Shown here piece after piece: positions 6,599 through 7,668 of a stretch of DNA of 7,668 nt (the stretch's first letter is position 1; each line of letters begins with the position of its first letter). The position numbers were made by a program, and so were the translations under genes. The notes under the pieces are model-generated. The model was not told the DNA's origin and searched no databases. It was given only the letters and a program-made list of their open reading frames with translations. Source of the DNA: an uncultured bacterium (GTDB lineage Bacteria > Planctomycetota > UBA1135 > GCA-002686595); NCBI GenBank assembly GCA_902826945.1, contig CADEGS010000218.1:1-7668 (forward strand), read 5' to 3'.

Positions 6599-6674
6599 GC
6601 GCGGCGGCCGTTCGCGGGGCGCTCTGGCGCCGATCGCACAAGCTCTTGTAGGTCAACAGGTTACGCCCAGATAG
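6599..6674 (-). other. fusA-promoter spacer
   Basis: Between the fusA stop and the -35 element there is a 5-bp stem with a 4-nt loop (6618-6631, ggcgc-tctg-gcgcc) and a near-palindrome (6638-6649, acaag-ct-cttgt). Neither is followed by a T tract. I see no gene here; the palindrome could be a protein-binding site upstream of the promoter but nothing else supports that. Confidence 0.3.
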
Positions 6675-7668
6675 CTATTGCCACACCAGCCCACGCGCGG
6701 GAAGCGCCTCCTCGGGCACGCGCCGGAACCCGGCCGGAGTGAGCGAGAAGCCTGCGCGGCCCTGCGAGAGCGAGCGCAGGGTGGTCGCGAAGCCGAACAT
6801 CTCGAACAGGGCCACGCGGCCGCGCAGCGTGCGCGCATCGCGGGTGGCGGCGAGCTCGGCGATGTCGGCCCGCTTGGCGTTCAGCTCGGCCACGATGCCG
6901 CTCGTGAACTCGCTCGGGGCGACGATCTCGAAGGCCATCAGGGGCTCGACCAGGACGACCTCGGCCTCCGCCAGCGCCTGGCGCAGCGCCTGGGCCGCGG
7001 CCTGCGCGAAGGCCGGCTCGGCGTCGTGCGCGGGGTCGCTCGCTCCCCCCACCACGGCCAGCGCGGCGCCCATCACGGGGAAGCCGAAGCGCGGCCCGAC
7101 CGAGAGCCCCTGCACGAGCGTCTCCTCGACCGCGGGCCGCAGCGCCGCGGGGATCGGCACGCCCGGATCCCAGGCCACGACGGGCGCGCGCAGCGCGGCC
7201 TCGTCGTCGATGGCGAGCGCGCGCAGCTCGACCTCGACCTCGCCCGCGGCGCGCTTGCCGGCCAGGACGCGCGCGACGCGCTCGCGCGCGCGCGCGCCGC
7301 GCGTCGGCGCCTCGCGGTAGGCGACGCGCGGCTGGCCCACGCGCACCTCGAGGCCGAACTCGTCCCGCAGGCGGTGCTCCTTGATCTCGAGGTGCAGCTC
7401 GCCCATGCCGGCGATCAGCCACTGGCCGGTCTCCTCGTCCTCGCGCACGCGGAAGCTCGGGTCCTCCTGGGCCAGGCGCTGCAGCGCGAGGCCCAGCCGC
7501 TCGCGGTCGCCCGTCGCGCGCGGCTCGACCACGCGCGTGATCACCGGGTCGGCGAAGCGCAGCCGCTCGAGCACGACCGCCTGCTCGTGGTCGCAGAGCG
7601 TGTCGCCCGTCGCCGTCAGCTTGCAGCCGGTGAGCGCGACGATCTCGCCCGGGCCGGCGCTCTCGACC
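6675..7668 (-). CDS. fusA: elongation factor G family GTPase, EF-G2-like, C-terminal part (5' end outside window)
   Basis: The 330 visible residues cover the end of domain II (GEIVALTGCKLTATGDTLCD, about 7-26), domain III (RFADPVITRVVEP then AQEDPSFRV and AGMGELHLEI, to about 120), domain IV (about 120-240) and domain V with PLMAFEIVAP, LNAKRADIAEL and LFEMFGFATTLRSLSQGRA. The GTPase domain lies beyond the window. In domain IV the tip segment that reads GGRGQYG in E. coli EF-G is replaced, at equal length, by AGKRAAGEVEVELR, a pattern I recall from mitochondrial EF-G2 and the EF-G2 of spirochaetes, planctomycetes and some deltaproteobacteria. Those factors work in ribosome recycling with RRF rather than translocation (shown for human mtEFG2 and Borrelia EF-G2). 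Family is certain; the EF-G2 role is inferred. It precedes rpsJ by 228 nt with no terminator seen and no tuf between. Confidence 0.93.
   Translation of the reverse strand, partial: VESAGPGEIVALTGCKLTATGDTLCDHEQAVVLERLRFADPVITRVVEPRATGDRERLGLALQRLAQEDPSFRVREDEETGQWLIAGMGELHLEIKEHRLRDEFGLEVRVGQPRVAYREAPTRGARARERVARVLAGKRAAGEVEVELRALAIDDEAALRAPVVAWDPGVPIPAALRPAVEETLVQGLSVGPRFGFPVMGAALAVVGGASDPAHDAEPAFAQAAAQALRQALAEAEVVLVEPLMAFEIVAPSEFTSGIVAELNAKRADIAELAATRDARTLRGRVALFEMFGFATTLRSLSQGRAGFSLTPAGFRRVPEEALPARGLVWQ

Noticed and set aside
6618..6649. Short inverted repeats after fusA as an intrinsic terminator
   Set aside because: The 5-bp stem and the near-palindrome are not followed by a T tract, and the latter has a loop too small for an RNA hairpin.
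6651..6656. Second TTGACC just after fusA as another promoter
   Set aside because: No acceptable -10 element is found at 16-18 nt spacing (sequence there is GC-rich, e.g. TCGGCG).

Overview
The window is a high-GC (roughly 70%) stretch of a bacterial chromosome. It carries most of the S10 ribosomal-protein operon and the start of the spc block, all on the minus strand, so transcription runs from high to low coordinates. In transcription order it holds the 3' part of an EF-G gene, then rpsJ, rplC, rplD, rplW, rplB, rpsS, rplV, rpsC, rplP, rpmC, rpsQ, rplN, rplX and the 5' part of rplE. All fourteen ribosomal proteins are recognisable, and the twelve of them other than L5 that I could measure have normal or near-normal family lengths with no frameshift (L5 is cut by the window edge). 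The S10 wording (e.g. [15 protein letters not shown] and [13 protein letters not shown]), the L4 style, an EF-G of the EF-G2 (spdEFG2/mtEFG2-like) type and the absence of tuf between fusA and rpsJ together suggest Planctomycetota or a nearby deep lineage. That placement is an inference from memory of these families, not a search result.

Layout: 6675-7668 is the C-terminal part of the EF-G (5' end outside the window). 6447-6674 is a 228-nt gap with no terminator seen; it holds a very good sigma70-type promoter (TTGACC, 17-nt spacer, extended-10 TGGTAAGGT) and a leader of about 117 nt with three predicted hairpins before rpsJ. 6141-6446 is rpsJ. 5871-6140 is an unusual 270-nt gap between rpsJ and rplC, with three strong inverted repeats and a possible small ORF. 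From rplC (5870) to the left edge the genes are packed with gaps of 2 to 19 nt or with 4-nt stop/start overlaps (GTGA or ATGA).

The products work together in translation. L2, L3, L4, L22, L23, L29, L14, L16, L24 and L5 build the large subunit (peptidyl-transferase surroundings, exit tunnel, tunnel mouth, 5S RNA region). S3, S10, S17 and S19 build the small subunit (mRNA entry, head, 5' domain). EF-G-family GTPases act on the assembled ribosome. The dense spacing and the stop/start overlaps point to translational coupling for stoichiometric synthesis.

I see no mobile element, CRISPR, tRNA or rRNA gene. The parts worth a second look are not the proteins but the two non-coding gaps, which look like structured, possibly autoregulatory leaders, plus the EF-G2-type factor beside the operon and a Gln-to-His change at the usual methylation site of L3.
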